Source: Catenuloplanes indicus
Lineage (GTDB): Bacteria > Actinomycetota > Actinomycetes > Mycobacteriales > Micromonosporaceae
Direction of reading: 5' to 3'
Assembly (NCBI RefSeq): GCF_030813715.1
Contig: NZ_JAUSUZ010000001.1
Coordinates: 3,844,001-3,908,000, forward strand
DNA: 64,000 nt
The notes under the pieces are model-generated. The model saw only the letters and a list, made by a program, of their open reading frames with translations. It was not told where the DNA came from and searched no databases. Below are positions 1 through 9,921 of the stretch, piece after piece; the first letter of the stretch is position 1; the number at the start of each line of letters is the position of its first letter. The position numbers were made by a program, and so were the translations under genes.

Positions 1-834
<834 letters not shown>

Positions 835-973
835 GCCCTTTCCTCGCCTACAGCGCGTAGCCACAGCGAGTCACTCCCCGCGCTTTAGAGTCCACTTCCC
901 TACAAATGCGTTCGACCATCGAAAACGGATGTCCGAACAAATTCGAGAATGTCATCGATGCTGAAGAGGCGGC

Positions 974-1243
974 TCAGGTGGCGTGCGGAAAGTCGATTCC
1001 GGTGGCGACGGTCAGGGTTTTCGGCGTGCGGATCTTGCGGCGTCCGTGGCCTCGGTCTTCTGCGCGGGTGGCGTCGGAGACGGCCCGCCAGGGCAGACTG
1101 GCGAGTTGTTTTCGCAGGAGGGGCCGGTCGTCTTCGACGGTGAGGAGCCAGCGGGCGCGGCGGGTAGCGAGGTAGGCGACGTGGTCTTTCTGGCGGTGCA
1201 TAGCGTCGCCGGTGATGATCGTCAACGCGGAACGCCAGCCAGG
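974..1243 (-). pseudogene. ISAs1-family transposase remnant
   Basis: Minus-strand translation contains TIITGDAMHRQKDHVAYL, then LLTVEDDRPLLRKQLASL and a DRGHGRRKIRT...TLTVATGIDFPHAT stretch. This is the C-terminal half of ISAs1-type DDE transposases (D of GDAMH, RGHGRxE/K region). Only about 90 residues survive of an expected ~350-400. The 5' part is missing, the first ~10 codons of the open frame look unrelated, and the frame stops right after the conserved FPHA motif. No terminal inverted repeats were seen. It lies directly downstream of the toxin/immunity pair, a common place for IS scars at RHS loci. Identification rests on remembered family motifs. Confidence 0.75.
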
Positions 1244-1253
1244 AGGAAAAAAT

Positions 1254-1904
1254 TCATTCGAAGGCAATTTCGGCAATTGAGTGGACCACTACGCTGCCTT
1301 CGATTCCATGGCCTTCAACTCGATAGAGGCCTTCCCCTAGGCCAAAGATTCGAACCTCTCGCCCTCCTGTCCGACCCATATCATAGCTCAATCGCAAAAC
1401 GCCATGCGTCAAAGCCGGATAGAGGGCACGAGCCCGCCTGTCGCCGAAGGCCGATTCCAGCATCGGTCGCTCATTCAGATTGGATTCATCTTCCAGCAGG
1501 GATGCCCACTGCGCTGCCGTCAAGTTCAAATCTCCATCAATATCGGCAAGCGGCCCGACGCGGACGAAAGAAAACTCTTCAGCTATCTCAAACGCCCTAC
1601 GACCATGAAGCCATTGACAAACGACAGAGATAACGACGTCGAAGTCAGGAGATGCACCACTTGCCCACACAATCCTGTAGTTGCGACGATGAATCTCGAA
1701 AAAGAATACCCTCTCACGGGCGCCGACATTCAGATAGCAGATTCCTCGGTCAGCCTCGACTCGAGCGGTCCAGGCAGACCCACTATCGGACCCAACTGAG
1801 ACCAGAAGGCCACGTTCGGCAATCGCCTCTCGAGCAGCATTCGACAGTCCACCCAGTTCAACTATGTCTGGATACAGATTCGCAAGCATTTGATCCACCT
1901 GCAC
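1254..1904 (-). CDS. DUF6193-like protein, probable immunity protein of the RHS toxin
   Basis: The product has 216 residues. It starts at a GTG only one base after the TGA of the RHS toxin gene, with a GGGAAG ribosome site overlapping the toxin's last codons, so the two are almost certainly translationally coupled. The order 'LYPDIVELGGL... RERVFFFEI... FSFVRVGPLA... QWASLLED... LYPALTHGVLRLS... YRVEG' matches my memory of the actinobacterial DUF6193 family, usually called natural-product-biosynthesis proteins. There is no signal peptide or membrane segment, so it is cytoplasmic. The gene is visibly less GC-rich than its neighbours, as is common for exchanged toxin/immunity tips. Position strongly suggests immunity to the toxin domain immediately upstream. 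That role is inference. Confidence 0.7.
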   Translation of the reverse strand: MQVDQMLANLYPDIVELGGLSNAAREAIAERGLLVSVGSDSGSAWTARVEADRGICYLNVGARERVFFFEIHRRNYRIVWASGASPDFDVVISVVCQWLHGRRAFEIAEEFSFVRVGPLADIDGDLNLTAAQWASLLEDESNLNERPMLESAFGDRRARALYPALTHGVLRLSYDMGRTGGREVRIFGLGEGLYRVEGHGIEGSVVVHSIAEIAFE

Positions 1905-1905
1905 T

Positions 1906-4900
1906 TCACTTCCCTTTGGAGCATCGGCACTCAGTCGGCGGATCAGTCCACCATTTATAGGGCGTGAACTGTGACCAATCTGGTTCAGGAACGGAGACCT
2001 CCGTCATAACATCACCCACTTTTCGATAGAAGAGCACCGACTTCCAGCTCCGCTCGCCTCGCATGACGGCCGTAGCTATCCAGGACATCTCAAGGTCCGC
2101 GCCTCCGCCGGACCCCAAAAATCCAACGCGGGCCGATTCCGCAAAACTGCCCATTTCCTCTAGATTGACATGAAGGGTTATCTTGGAGTTCCTGATGTCA
2201 TCCTTGACTGGGCCCATCCACTCATCAGGCGACAGATTGCCATAATGCTCGAAACCTTCTTGCTCTGCCCACTGGTAAGTTCCTGCCTTTTTCTGCCCAA
2301 GCGCTACATTACAGTTATGCGCGAGAGCAGGGGTCGACCCGGCGAGCACGTAGTACGTGTGGATGTCGCTGATGGCGAGGTTGTGGACCGTCGCTGACTG
2401 GGTAGTCCAGCGGTCGATGGCGGCGATCTGGATCCAGGTGCCGGCGCTGGTTTGGAGCCATTGGCCGGGCTGGAGGTCGGTGGCGTCCAGCCACTGGCCC
2501 AGTTCAGGGACCCAGAAGGGGTGGCCGTCGGTTGCGGTGATCGCGGCGGTGTCCGTGCCGCGCTCGCCGTCGGTGTCGATGACGATCTTGACCAGGTGCT
2601 TGACGCCGTGACCCGTGATGGTTGCGATCACCGTCTTGGTCTGGGTCTCGCCGGTTTCGGCTTCGGTGGCTTGAACGGCGTCGCCCGTTTTCACCTCCTC
2701 GATTGGCTTCGACGTGCCGTCGGCCATGAGGACCCGAGTGCCGGGAACAAAGCTGTTGTCGGGCACTTGGCAGCTACCCCCGCTACTGCCGCCGTCGCTG
2801 CGACCGCCGCCGCTGGTGTCATCGCCCTTGGACGCCGGTGCCGCCGGCTTCTTCCCGCCCCCACCCCCGCTGCTGGCGGCGGAGGAGCTGGTCGGGTTTG
2901 CCTTGGCTTGGGAGCTCTTCTGTGCGGGGTTGCCGGTCTTCTTCGTCATGTCAGCCGCCTTGGCGCTGGCGGTCTTCGCCAGATCGGCGGCCTTCTTCGC
3001 CGCAGCCTGCGCGGCCTTCTTCGCCTTCTCCGCAGCCAGCTTCTTAGCCGCGATGAACGCCGCCTCGGCAGCCTTCGCGGCGGCGATGACGCGTTCGGCG
3101 ATCTTGCGGGCGGTCTGCCACGCTCTGACGGCGGAGATCGTCAGGTCGATGGCCTTGGCGATCTTCGGGATCTTGGCGATCTTGCCCCACGGAACAGCAC
3201 CGATGATCAAGGACCCGCACGCCCACATGTCACCGCCGAAGCAGTTGATCGCGTCGTTAATGCCCAGGAACTCGGCCAGAATGTTCCAGGCGGCACCGAG
3301 GATGACCGACACCAGCGACGAGTTCATCGCCGCCTGCGCCTGCGCCACCTGCGCCGTCGACAGACCCGCACCCTTGTACGCCGCGTCCATCTCCGACGCC
3401 GACAACGCCACCGACAAGCCCGACGGGTCGGACAGGGTCATCGGGTTGTTGTGGGCGTAGGAGTAGCCGTTGTTCTGCACCGGATCCGCCAAGTCCAGCA
3501 GCGGGTCGGCGGACAGGAACCGGCCCACCACCGGGTCATACAGACGCGCACCCAGCGGCACGTAACCCGAAGCGTCATCCGGAGTCGCGCCGAGGTAGCC
3601 GGCCTTCGTCTCCATCTTTGAGCCGAGGGTGGCGACACCGCGCTGGTTACCGAACGGGTCCTGCTTACGGATTCGGGTCTCCATCCCGTCCGCCAAAGCG
3701 ACCTCAGCAGACGGCGTGCCCTGCGGGTCAGAGGCGACGGCGACCATGCCGGAACCGGACGCGTTCGTGTAGCGCATCACCCCGCCGCCGGGGGCGGCGT
3801 AGTTGCGCTGCACGGAGACCTGCACACCACCGGTCTGCACGGTCAGCGTCGTCTCGCCCAGCATCAGCGTCGCCTGGCGGCCCTGGACGGTGATCAGACG
3901 CGAGCCGCCAGGGCCGTAGATGTGACGGGTCTGGTTCTGCGGCTCCCACTTCTGCTCGGCACCAGCACCGCACGTCGCCAACACGACCGGAGTGCCGTTT
4001 GCACCAGACGTGTTCTGCACCGCGATGCACAGACCGGACGGCTGGTGGATCAGCTGACCGGAAGTGTTACGGGCCACCTGCTGCGCAGCGGTGCCGTCAC
4101 ACTTCTGCACCTGCAGCGCAGAACCCGCGGTCGAGCCGGCCGGAACGACACACCAATCCTGAAGAATCGACAGTGTGCCCAGGTTCGGGTTCGACTGACC
4201 AGGAGCCGGGGTGAAGGTGAACTTCTGGGCCAGGGTGCCGTTGCACGCGGTGTGCTGCAGCGGCACACCCGCCGCCGGCACACCCGACTTCAGGTCCAGA
4301 CACTTACCGCCCAGACCCACATACTCGGTCTTGCCCGTCCCGCCCTGACCGGTGATCGACTCGATCTGGCCGTCATACGTCCAGGACAGCTCCTGCTTGT
4401 CACCGTTCTGGATCGACGTGACCGACTTCGTCTCACCGGTCAACTCGTACAGCCGCGTCGCCTCCGCCGTCACCTGGGCACCCGCCGGCGTCGTGTACTT
4501 CTTGCCGACCTTCGTCAACGTCCGCGGCTGGCTACCGTCAGCGGCGCCGTAGGAGTAGGTGGTCGTCGCGTCCTTGGCGGTGTCGCCGGTCAGATCCTTC
4601 TCGACCAGCTTCGTACGGTTGCCGAGCAGGTCGTAGGTGTACTCCTGCCAGTAACCCGTCTTGTCCACGCCCGCACCGGCCAGCACCGTGCCGTCCGTGG
4701 CGACCGGGCCGGAACCGCACGTCATCACGTTCTTCGACGTCCACGCCTTCGTCAGCTGACCACGCGCGTCATACGTGAAGCACTGCCGCTCCTCGATACC
4801 GGTGCTGCGCTCCTGGATGTCGGTGATGTTCCCGGCCGCGTCGTACGCGTAGTCACGCTGAGACACCAGGTTCCCGGACACCAGCAGCTTGTTACCGGTC

Positions 4901-7900
4901 TGCTCCCGGAACACCTGGCTGCGCTTCAGCTCACCGCTGGCCTCGTCATAATCCGCAAGAGCCCAGACACGGTACGGCTGGGAACCGAGCGTCGACCGAA
5001 CCACCTGCCCGTACGGCGAGTACACCGTCTCCGTGCCGTACCAGTCCTGGCCGGACACCGACAGCGGCAGGCCGTCGTTGGAATACCGGACCAGCAGCTT
5101 CTCCGACGGCAGGCTCCCGACCGCGGGCAACACCGACGACTCCGGCAGACCCGTGTCCGTGTAGGTGTACGAGTACGTGTACGAGGTCTTGAAACCCCAC
5201 GTGTCCGCCACCGACTGCGGCAACGTCAGCGTCGTCGACGTCGGCTGGTAGTCGTTGGTGTAGCCGCCGACCGTCTGCGTGTACGCCTCGTTGTTCGTGT
5301 ACCTCGTCACCGACGCCGGCAGTCCGACGCCACCCGGCGCCGTGTCATAGGTGTAACCGGCCAGCAGCTGGCCGGTGGCCGACCCGAGCCGCTGCGCGAT
5401 CGGCCGGGACAGTTCGTCGTAACCGGTCCACGTCGTGACGCCACGCGCGTTCGTCGTGGTGACCGGGCGATCCCGGTGGTCGTACGTCGTGGTCGACGTG
5501 CCCGCGTCCGGGTCGGTCGAGACGATCATGCGGCCGCGCTGGTCGAAGCCCCACGACCACGGCCGGTCCGGGTCCTCCGAGTGCCGGGCCTTGACCATCT
5601 GGCCGCGCGTGTCGAACTCGTACCGCATGCTGGTGAACGTCGTCCGCGCCGCGTCCGTGAAGGTGTCGATGCGGGTCGTGCGGCCGTTCGCGTCCGACCA
5701 GATCCGGTAGGAGCTGGAACCGGCCGGGTTGATCACGGTCGAGTGGTCCAGGCCGTACTCGTAGCGGGTGGCCCGCTCCGGCTTCGCCGAACCGTTCAGA
5801 ACAGGCAGTTCCTCAAGAACACGACCCATGCCGTCGTACGTGTAGCGGGTCATGTTCGGGATGGCCGTGTCCGCCAGCGGCGTGAACAGCGAACCCTCGG
5901 GCTTACCGGTGGCGAAGTACGCGTTGTTGGACTGCCACACCTCGCCGGAGCTGTTGTACAGCGTGTCGGTGATCAGCCGGCCGCCGCCGACCGCCTCCTC
6001 CTGCGACTGCCGCTCCCGGCCGAGGCCGTCGTACAGCGTGACCGACACCTGGGTCTTGTTCTCGTGCCCCCGCGTGTACGTCGTGACGTACGGCGGTGAT
6101 CCGGCCGGCGTGGTGTAGACGGCCTTGAAGTCCGGCAGCGTCGTCGCGGTCGGCGTGCGGCCCGGCGACCAGGCCTCGACCAGGCGGCCGAGCGCGTCGA
6201 AGCGGGCCTCGCTGACGTGACCGTTCAGGTCGGTGGTCTTGAGCGTGGTGGCGCGGCCGGGCTCCACCTCCTGGGTCTGCGTGTGGCCGAGCGAGTTCTT
6301 CGTGGTGATCCAGAACGCCTGGCCGGTCGCCGGCCGGTATTCCATCGTGGACTTCTTGCCGTCCACGTCCGTGGTGGCGATGACCCGGCCGATCGCGTCG
6401 AACTCGGTGGTGCCGCCGGACTGGAAGCCGGTGCCGTCCGCCTTCAGCGAGAACGTCTCGGTGACCAGGCCGCGCGAGTTGTCCGCCGGGGCGACCCCGA
6501 ACGCCTTGCCGTCATAGGCGGTGCGTCCGCCGCCGGCCAGCGACTTCAGGTCGGTCCACGTCGCGTTCTCGCACAGCGTCGGGCTGGCGAGCATCTCCTG
6601 GGTCAGGCCGATCAGGTTGCGGCCGGTCTGGTGGTAGTAGGTCGTCCTGGTGCACGACTCGTCACCGGACTTGCCGGTGTCGCCGAGCGATTCGATGAAG
6701 GTCGGCAGCCCGTACGTACCCTCGAAGGTGGTTTTGGTCTCGACCTCGCGGGTCGTGCGCTTGTCGTCGCCGGTGCCGGACGACCGGGCCCACGACTTCT
6801 GCCGTGGCTCGGTGATCCGCCACGCGATCAGCGGGCTGACGCCGTCGGCCCGGTTGCGGCGAGCGAGTTCCGTGGCTTCCGGGTACGTGACGGAGCGGGT
6901 CAGCCAGTCGGAGTCCGCGGCGGTCGCGGACGAGTAGGTCAGCTCCTCGGCGACCCGGCCGGCGAACGGCTCGCGGTCCTTGGCGATCTCCACGCCCGCG
7001 CTGTCCTCGACCGTGACGTCGTCGCCGAGGCCCTGGAAGTAGCGGGTGACGGCCTTGGTGCGGCGGCTGCCGATGGCCGGGTCGTCGACGCCGGACAGCA
7101 CGGTGGTCTTGGCGAAGCCGGCGAACTGCGAGTACGTCCGGGTGGACTTCTTGGAGAACTCCGCGTCGGCCAGGCGCCAGGCGGCACCGTCGTACGCGTA
7201 GGCGGTCTTCGTGCCGTGCGCGCCGAGCACGTTCGGCAGTTCCTCGACGGACTCGACCACGTACTTGTGGAACCAGTCGATGTCCTCGACGGCCGGGTCC
7301 GGGTGCCAGTAGGTCGGGTAGCAGAGCCGGTTGTTGCTCTTCAGCAGCGCGGCCTGGTCCTTGCGCGGCAGATTCTGCCCGGTCTTGCAGTCGCCCTCGG
7401 GAAGCTTGTACGTCACGACGGTCTCGCCGCCGTACTCGTTGATGACGCGGGCGATGCGCAGCCGGGAGAAGCTGGGGCGGCTGTCGTCCTTGACCCGGTT
7501 CGGCATGTCCTCCGGGTTGGACTCGAACCGGACCGGGTTCAGCGTGATCTTCTGGCCCGCCGCGCCGGCCCGGTCGTAGCCGGTGCGCAGGATGGACTCC
7601 AGCCACAGCGCGGTGTTCGGGCCGGTCTTCAGGATCGGGAACGACTGGCGGAGCTGGTACTCGTCGACGGTCTGCCGGGCGGTGCTGTGCTCGTGCCGCT
7701 GGGCCGAGGTTGTGATCTTGTCGAGGCGCTTGCGTGAGTAGAACGACGGGTTCGCGTTCCAGCACTGCTTACCGGCCACACAGTTGAGGTCGGCCGGGGT
7801 GTCGTACCAGATGCGGTACTTGCCCGGGTCCTTCGACGCGAAGTTCGCGTCGGTGCAGGTGAGGCCGTCCTCGTCGAAGCAGCGCTCGGCGACGGAGAAC

Positions 7901-9564
7901 GCGACGCTGGCCGGGACCGGCGCGGAGAAGATGGTGTCGGCGCGCTGGCCGTAGTCGATCCGGGTGAGGTAGCCGCCGCGGTCGTAGGCGACCGGCTTGT
8001 TCCAGCCGAAGTTCCGGGCGTAGTAGCCGCCCTCCTTCTCCCACCAGAAGCTCATCGCGTTGCCGTGCACGTCCTCGACGTAGTCGAGCGACCAGCGCCA
8101 GCCCTGGTAGCAGGACGAGTCGGCGAACTTGAGCTGGTAGCAGTCCTCGTTGGAGTGGTTGCCGAAGACCGGGACGTTGAGCACGGAGTTGGTGACCGGC
8201 TTGCCCTCGGTCCAGCCGGGCAGCCGGTTCCGGCCGAAGTGGTATTTGGTGCCGTCCCGCGTGGTGACGACCCAGTACTCGCCGCGCCAGGCGCCGTTGC
8301 CGCTCGTGTTGTCCTTGACCTGGGTGATCACGGAACCGTCGCCGTTCGCGGTGGTCCACTTGTTGTCGTCCCAGACCAGCTCGGTGGTCGAGCCGCCGAG
8401 CGAGAGCGTGGCGTTGTGCGAGCCCCAGCACATGTCGCCGGAGCGGTGGTCCTTGTTGTTGGCGCCCGGGGTCTTGGAGTCCTGCGCGCAGCTGGTGTAC
8501 GTGCGGGTGATCGAGCCGGCGCTGTAGTCCCAGCCGTCACCGATCCAGGAGGCCTGGTTGTTCGTGGCGGACGTGCGCCCGTCCACGGTCTGCGACGAGT
8601 AGCCCAGCGCCACCTTCGGGTTCAGGCCACCGGCGGTCTCCGGCACGTGTACCTGGTACGAGTAGGTGAACGCGCCCGAGGACTGACCCGCGGCCCAGGA
8701 GCCGGAGGAGAGCAGCGGCGTGGCGGTGAAGTCGCCGGCGGAGGAGGCGCCGGTGTCCAGCGCACCGACGACACCGGACGACGCCGCGGCGGCGGCGCGG
8801 GCGTTCGCGGCGGCGGGCGCGCCGTCGAGCAGCCCGGACAGCGGCACGGCGCCGGTGACCACGCGGCGCTCGCCGACGGCGCTGCGCGCGTTCGCCGGGG
8901 GCGGGATCACCTCGACGTCGCTGCGCACCGCCGGGGCGGGGTCCTCGGTGCTGGGCGCGCACTCGCCGCTGGCCGGCGCGTCGTAGACGCAGTCGGGCAG
9001 CAGCATCATGCCGAACCGGTCGGCGGCCTGCGGTCCGTACAGGTCGGCGAAGGCGGTGTAGTCGACGCTCAGCGCGACCGAGGCCTCCGGGTCCGCGGCG
9101 GCGGGCGGCGTGACCTTCATGATCAGACCGGGTACGCCGGCGGTCTGCGACGCCTCCGGCGCGGCCAGGTCGACCTTCCAGGTGCCGGCCAGGTCCGCCG
9201 GATCGCCGCCCTCCGGCACGCCGATCGAGACGGGCGTGCCGGCGATCGGCAGCGACTCGCCGGCCTCGACGCCGGTCAGGTCGGCCGTGCCGGTGCCCGC
9301 CTGCCACGGGGTGACCGCGGTGGGCGCGTACGGCTCGATCTCGTTCTCGGGCGCGGTGGTGAGGTCCTTCTCCGCGTCCTCCTTCTCGGCGATCGGCGCG
9401 ATCTCCGGCAGCTCCGGCAGCTGGACCGCGCTCTGGCCGCGCGCCGGGTTGTCCGGCGGGAGCGCCAGGCCCTGCGAGGCCGTGCCGGTGACGACCAGCG
9501 TGGTGGTCAGCACGCCGATGAGGAGGGTGCGGGCGCGACGCCGCCAAAGACCCGTGGAACGCAT
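1906..9564 (-). CDS. secreted RHS-repeat polymorphic toxin with ricin-type insert, HINT domain and C-terminal toxin
   Basis: 2552 residues. Domains in order: Sec signal peptide (about 1-35, RRRAR then a hydrophobic run ending GLALPP); a Pro/Glu-rich linker; a spvB/RHS shell (from ~300, SYQVHVPETAGGLNPKVALGYSS); many YD/RHS repeats (~1150-1740, such as YTYDGMGRVLEELP); a ricin B-like lectin region (~1745-1880, CLDLKSG and QKFTF/QKWEPQ); and the RHS core end (~1990-2040, ARLYDPVVGRFLSADPL). An Ala/Lys-rich and Gly/Ser linker follows, then a HINT autoprocessing domain (~2265-2419, CQVPDNSFVPGTRVLMADGT to ALAHNC) and a 133-residue toxin. The toxin carries ALGQKKAGTYQWAE, GFEHYG, ITLHVNLEEM and GERSWKSVLFY, resembling the actinobacterial 'polymorphic toxin type 27' tip. 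RHS shells encapsulate toxins; HINT domains release them. The ATG start has CGGGAG about ten bases upstream. Toxin chemistry is unknown. Confidence 0.92.
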   Translation of the reverse strand: MRSTGLWRRRARTLLIGVLTTTLVVTGTASQGLALPPDNPARGQSAVQLPELPEIAPIAEKEDAEKDLTTAPENEIEPYAPTAVTPWQAGTGTADLTGVEAGESLPIAGTPVSIGVPEGGDPADLAGTWKVDLAAPEASQTAGVPGLIMKVTPPAAADPEASVALSVDYTAFADLYGPQAADRFGMMLLPDCVYDAPASGECAPSTEDPAPAVRSDVEVIPPPANARSAVGERRVVTGAVPLSGLLDGAPAAANARAAAAASSGVVGALDTGASSAGDFTATPLLSSGSWAAGQSSGAFTYSYQVHVPETAGGLNPKVALGYSSQTVDGRTSATNNQASWIGDGWDYSAGSITRTYTSCAQDSKTPGANNKDHRSGDMCWGSHNATLSLGGSTTELVWDDNKWTTANGDGSVITQVKDNTSGNGAWRGEYWVVTTRDGTKYHFGRNRLPGWTEGKPVTNSVLNVPVFGNHSNEDCYQLKFADSSCYQGWRWSLDYVEDVHGNAMSFWWEKEGGYYARNFGWNKPVAYDRGGYLTRIDYGQRADTIFSAPVPASVAFSVAERCFDEDGLTCTDANFASKDPGKYRIWYDTPADLNCVAGKQCWNANPSFYSRKRLDKITTSAQRHEHSTARQTVDEYQLRQSFPILKTGPNTALWLESILRTGYDRAGAAGQKITLNPVRFESNPEDMPNRVKDDSRPSFSRLRIARVINEYGGETVVTYKLPEGDCKTGQNLPRKDQAALLKSNNRLCYPTYWHPDPAVEDIDWFHKYVVESVEELPNVLGAHGTKTAYAYDGAAWRLADAEFSKKSTRTYSQFAGFAKTTVLSGVDDPAIGSRRTKAVTRYFQGLGDDVTVEDSAGVEIAKDREPFAGRVAEELTYSSATAADSDWLTRSVTYPEATELARRNRADGVSPLIAWRITEPRQKSWARSSGTGDDKRTTREVETKTTFEGTYGLPTFIESLGDTGKSGDESCTRTTYYHQTGRNLIGLTQEMLASPTLCENATWTDLKSLAGGGRTAYDGKAFGVAPADNSRGLVTETFSLKADGTGFQSGGTTEFDAIGRVIATTDVDGKKSTMEYRPATGQAFWITTKNSLGHTQTQEVEPGRATTLKTTDLNGHVSEARFDALGRLVEAWSPGRTPTATTLPDFKAVYTTPAGSPPYVTTYTRGHENKTQVSVTLYDGLGRERQSQEEAVGGGRLITDTLYNSSGEVWQSNNAYFATGKPEGSLFTPLADTAIPNMTRYTYDGMGRVLEELPVLNGSAKPERATRYEYGLDHSTVINPAGSSSYRIWSDANGRTTRIDTFTDAARTTFTSMRYEFDTRGQMVKARHSEDPDRPWSWGFDQRGRMIVSTDPDAGTSTTTYDHRDRPVTTTNARGVTTWTGYDELSRPIAQRLGSATGQLLAGYTYDTAPGGVGLPASVTRYTNNEAYTQTVGGYTNDYQPTSTTLTLPQSVADTWGFKTSYTYSYTYTDTGLPESSVLPAVGSLPSEKLLVRYSNDGLPLSVSGQDWYGTETVYSPYGQVVRSTLGSQPYRVWALADYDEASGELKRSQVFREQTGNKLLVSGNLVSQRDYAYDAAGNITDIQERSTGIEERQCFTYDARGQLTKAWTSKNVMTCGSGPVATDGTVLAGAGVDKTGYWQEYTYDLLGNRTKLVEKDLTGDTAKDATTTYSYGAADGSQPRTLTKVGKKYTTPAGAQVTAEATRLYELTGETKSVTSIQNGDKQELSWTYDGQIESITGQGGTGKTEYVGLGGKCLDLKSGVPAAGVPLQHTACNGTLAQKFTFTPAPGQSNPNLGTLSILQDWCVVPAGSTAGSALQVQKCDGTAAQQVARNTSGQLIHQPSGLCIAVQNTSGANGTPVVLATCGAGAEQKWEPQNQTRHIYGPGGSRLITVQGRQATLMLGETTLTVQTGGVQVSVQRNYAAPGGGVMRYTNASGSGMVAVASDPQGTPSAEVALADGMETRIRKQDPFGNQRGVATLGSKMETKAGYLGATPDDASGYVPLGARLYDPVVGRFLSADPLLDLADPVQNNGYSYAHNNPMTLSDPSGLSVALSASEMDAAYKGAGLSTAQVAQAQAAMNSSLVSVILGAAWNILAEFLGINDAINCFGGDMWACGSLIIGAVPWGKIAKIPKIAKAIDLTISAVRAWQTARKIAERVIAAAKAAEAAFIAAKKLAAEKAKKAAQAAAKKAADLAKTASAKAADMTKKTGNPAQKSSQAKANPTSSSAASSGGGGGKKPAAPASKGDDTSGGGRSDGGSSGGSCQVPDNSFVPGTRVLMADGTSKPIEEVKTGDAVQATEAETGETQTKTVIATITGHGVKHLVKIVIDTDGERGTDTAAITATDGHPFWVPELGQWLDATDLQPGQWLQTSAGTWIQIAAIDRWTTQSATVHNLAISDIHTYYVLAGSTPALAHNCNVALGQKKAGTYQWAEQEGFEHYGNLSPDEWMGPVKDDIRNSKITLHVNLEEMGSFAESARVGFLGSGGGADLEMSWIATAVMRGERSWKSVLFYRKVGDVMTEVSVPEPDWSQFTPYKWWTDPPTECRCSKGK

Positions 9565-9921
9565 TGGTGTCGACTCCCGCCGGTAGGCACCACAAGGGAC
9601 ACGCCACTGATGGCGCGCGCTCGGGCACTATGCGCGACGGCGAATGCCAACTCAAGATCACATCGAGTGACGGCACTTCGCCAAACGTGATCTGCGGCAC
9701 GCCGCATTACACGATCTATCCATGCAAGTTGCTAGATCTTCGCCAATCGGACTTCTCCCGTTGAAGCGAGCTTTTCGCACGGTAAATCGGTCAGACGGCA
9801 ACGAGGCGTCCGTAACTCACGGTGACTCACCGCATACGTCACGAGTTGATAACACTCGAACACACGATCTAACGTGCGATCGTATGCGCGTTTATCGACG
9901 CCTGGCCCTCGGGAGTAGACC
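9565..9921. promoter_or_regulatory. divergent intergenic region between RHS toxin and DNRLRE gene
   Basis: About 357 bases, markedly more AT-rich than the flanks, carrying the promoters of both secreted-protein genes. The word ACACGATCTA occurs twice (near 9709 and 9861). AGATCAC (about 9656) is matched by its inverted copy GTGATCT (about 9689). Such repeated GATC-centred words could be a regulator's sites. I see no convincing -35/-10 pair that fixes a start point, and no gene inside. Confidence 0.4.

Noticed and set aside
1341-1400. Minus-strand GGTTCGAATC word resembling a tRNA T-loop
   Set aside because: It lies within the DUF6193-like coding sequence (VRIFGLGEG) and no cloverleaf fits.
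3922-7737. Very long plus-strand open frames (up to ~725 codons) opposite the RHS gene
   Set aside because: They are antisense to a gene with clear signal peptide, RHS, HINT and toxin domains. Their translations are Arg/Val/Gly-rich low-information sequence typical of reverse frames in high-GC DNA.
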